NCBI GenBank assembly: GCA_964568585.1
Contig: CAZMQI010000003.1
Coordinates: 47,284 to 111,283 of the forward strand
DNA length: 64,000 nt
Source of the DNA: RGZA01 sp964568585
GTDB taxonomy: Bacteria > Pseudomonadota > Alphaproteobacteria > UBA9219 > RGZA01
Direction: 5' to 3'
In this document: piece by piece, positions 63,571 to 64,000 of the stretch
Layout: the number at the start of each line of letters is the position of its first letter
Position numbering within the stretch: the stretch's first letter is position 1
Made by a program: the position numbers and the translations under genes
Notes under the pieces: generated by a model
Database searches by the model: none
Told to the model about the DNA's origin: nothing
What the model saw: only the letters and a program-made list of their open reading frames with translations

Positions 63571-64000
63571 ATGGGAAACACACTGCATACCATGCCAAGT
63601 CTTCGGGATAAGTATATGCCCGAACTGGCTGCGCGTATCAGTCACACCGATGCCTTGAAGATGAAACGCGGGGATCTGGCCTTGGCCGTGCGTTCCTTTG
63701 TGCATGAATGGCTCACCCGCGATAATGAAGCCGTGGATTTGCTCTTGCAGCGCGATTTGGTAACCGCGCTCATCAATACCATTTTATCGAAGCAAGGCGC
63801 ATCAGTGACACCGCATGAAGTCTCACATGCGCCAGTGGTAACATCAACACCGGCAGCCATTCCAACCGAAACCATCGCTTACGAAAAACCGGCGATACCC
63901 GAAACTGCGCCACGAACCACATCGCTTCGTGCAACAGTGCAGGTGATTAAAGACAGTATCCAGCCATTACTGATGGATCGTATCGATGCATCGGCAGCCG
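63571..64000 (+). CDS. cpaF: CpaF/TadA ATPase, N-terminal part (cut by window edge)
   Basis: ATG 63571, directly after cpaE; 143 codons in view. A helical N-terminal region (about 1-75), a Pro/Thr-rich linker, then TVQVIKDSIQPLLMDRIDASAA, which matches the start of the CpaF motor domain. The P-loop would lie beyond the edge. CpaF powers Tad pilus assembly. The call rests on order and this short stretch. The N-terminal extension (about 110 residues) seems longer than in many CpaF proteins. Confidence 0.75.
   Translation, partial: MGNTLHTMPSLRDKYMPELAARISHTDALKMKRGDLALAVRSFVHEWLTRDNEAVDLLLQRDLVTALINTILSKQGASVTPHEVSHAPVVTSTPAAIPTETIAYEKPAIPETAPRTTSLRATVQVIKDSIQPLLMDRIDASAA

Overview
The window is chromosomal DNA from a free-living, aerobic alphaproteobacterium. 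The signs are a petABC cytochrome bc1 operon, AcnA aconitase, a GcrA-like regulator, GANTC (CcrM-type) sites clustered in promoters, one perfect CtrA box (TTAA-N7-TTAAC) and a Cpa/Tad pilus operon in Caulobacter-like order. I cannot place it more precisely. A Micavibrio-like or Rhodospirillales-like lineage is only an impression.

Layout. (1) 1-17516 is mostly housekeeping: kdsD (partial), short RNase D, a SCO-type copper protein, tRNA-Leu(CAG), panC, tRNA-Ala(GGC), an SGNH hydrolase, aqpZ, a secreted HExxH protein, a Tat-exported amidase, a secreted helical-repeat protein, petABC, fhs, a 4-oxalocrotonate tautomerase, acnA and a GcrA-like regulator. Two spots carry scars of insertion: the 3' end of tRNA-Ala and the 3' end of acnA are both duplicated. 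(2) 17575-45305 holds an almost complete type IVB (I-type, Dot/Icm) secretion apparatus: two DotI/IcmL proteins, DotH, DotG, DotF, a DotE-like protein with two IcmD-like proteins, DotN, DotO, DotM, DotL, a lytic transglycosylase, a DsbC-like protein, DotD, DotC, DotB and IcmT. A block of unknown, mostly secreted proteins (33820-38837) and other unknowns lie among them. (3) 45534-57359 is a type IVb thin-pilus operon ordered like that of the IncI1 plasmid R64: pilL, N, O, P, Q, R, two tandem pilS-like pilins, a pilin-like protein and a PilV-like adhesin. The adhesin ends in a phage-type S74 intramolecular chaperone domain. (4) 58370-64000 is a Flp/Tad pilus operon: flp, cpaA, cpaB, cpaC, a short cpaD, cpaE and the start of cpaF.

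How the parts fit. DotC/D/H/G/F would form the envelope-spanning core. DotI and the DotE/IcmD-like proteins are inner-membrane parts. DotB and DotO are ATPases, and DotL/DotM/DotN form the coupling complex. The thin pilus would give cell contact, as in R64 mating. No relaxase, replication gene, entry exclusion, DotA/TraY, IcmF/DotU or IcmS/IcmW is recognisable here. The system could therefore be a chromosomal protein- or DNA-delivery machine aimed at neighbouring cells, or a conjugation system whose missing parts lie elsewhere. The Tad pilus adds a second surface-attachment system. Its CpaA is the only prepilin peptidase in view and might serve both pilus systems.

The most notable observations are the chromosomal T4BSS plus thin-pilus locus, the pilin-S74 chaperone fusion, the tandem pilins with near-identical ends, the acnA 3'-end duplication around an AT-rich foreign-looking gene, and a two-copy palindromic element (531-583 and 62258-62310) whose stems covary.
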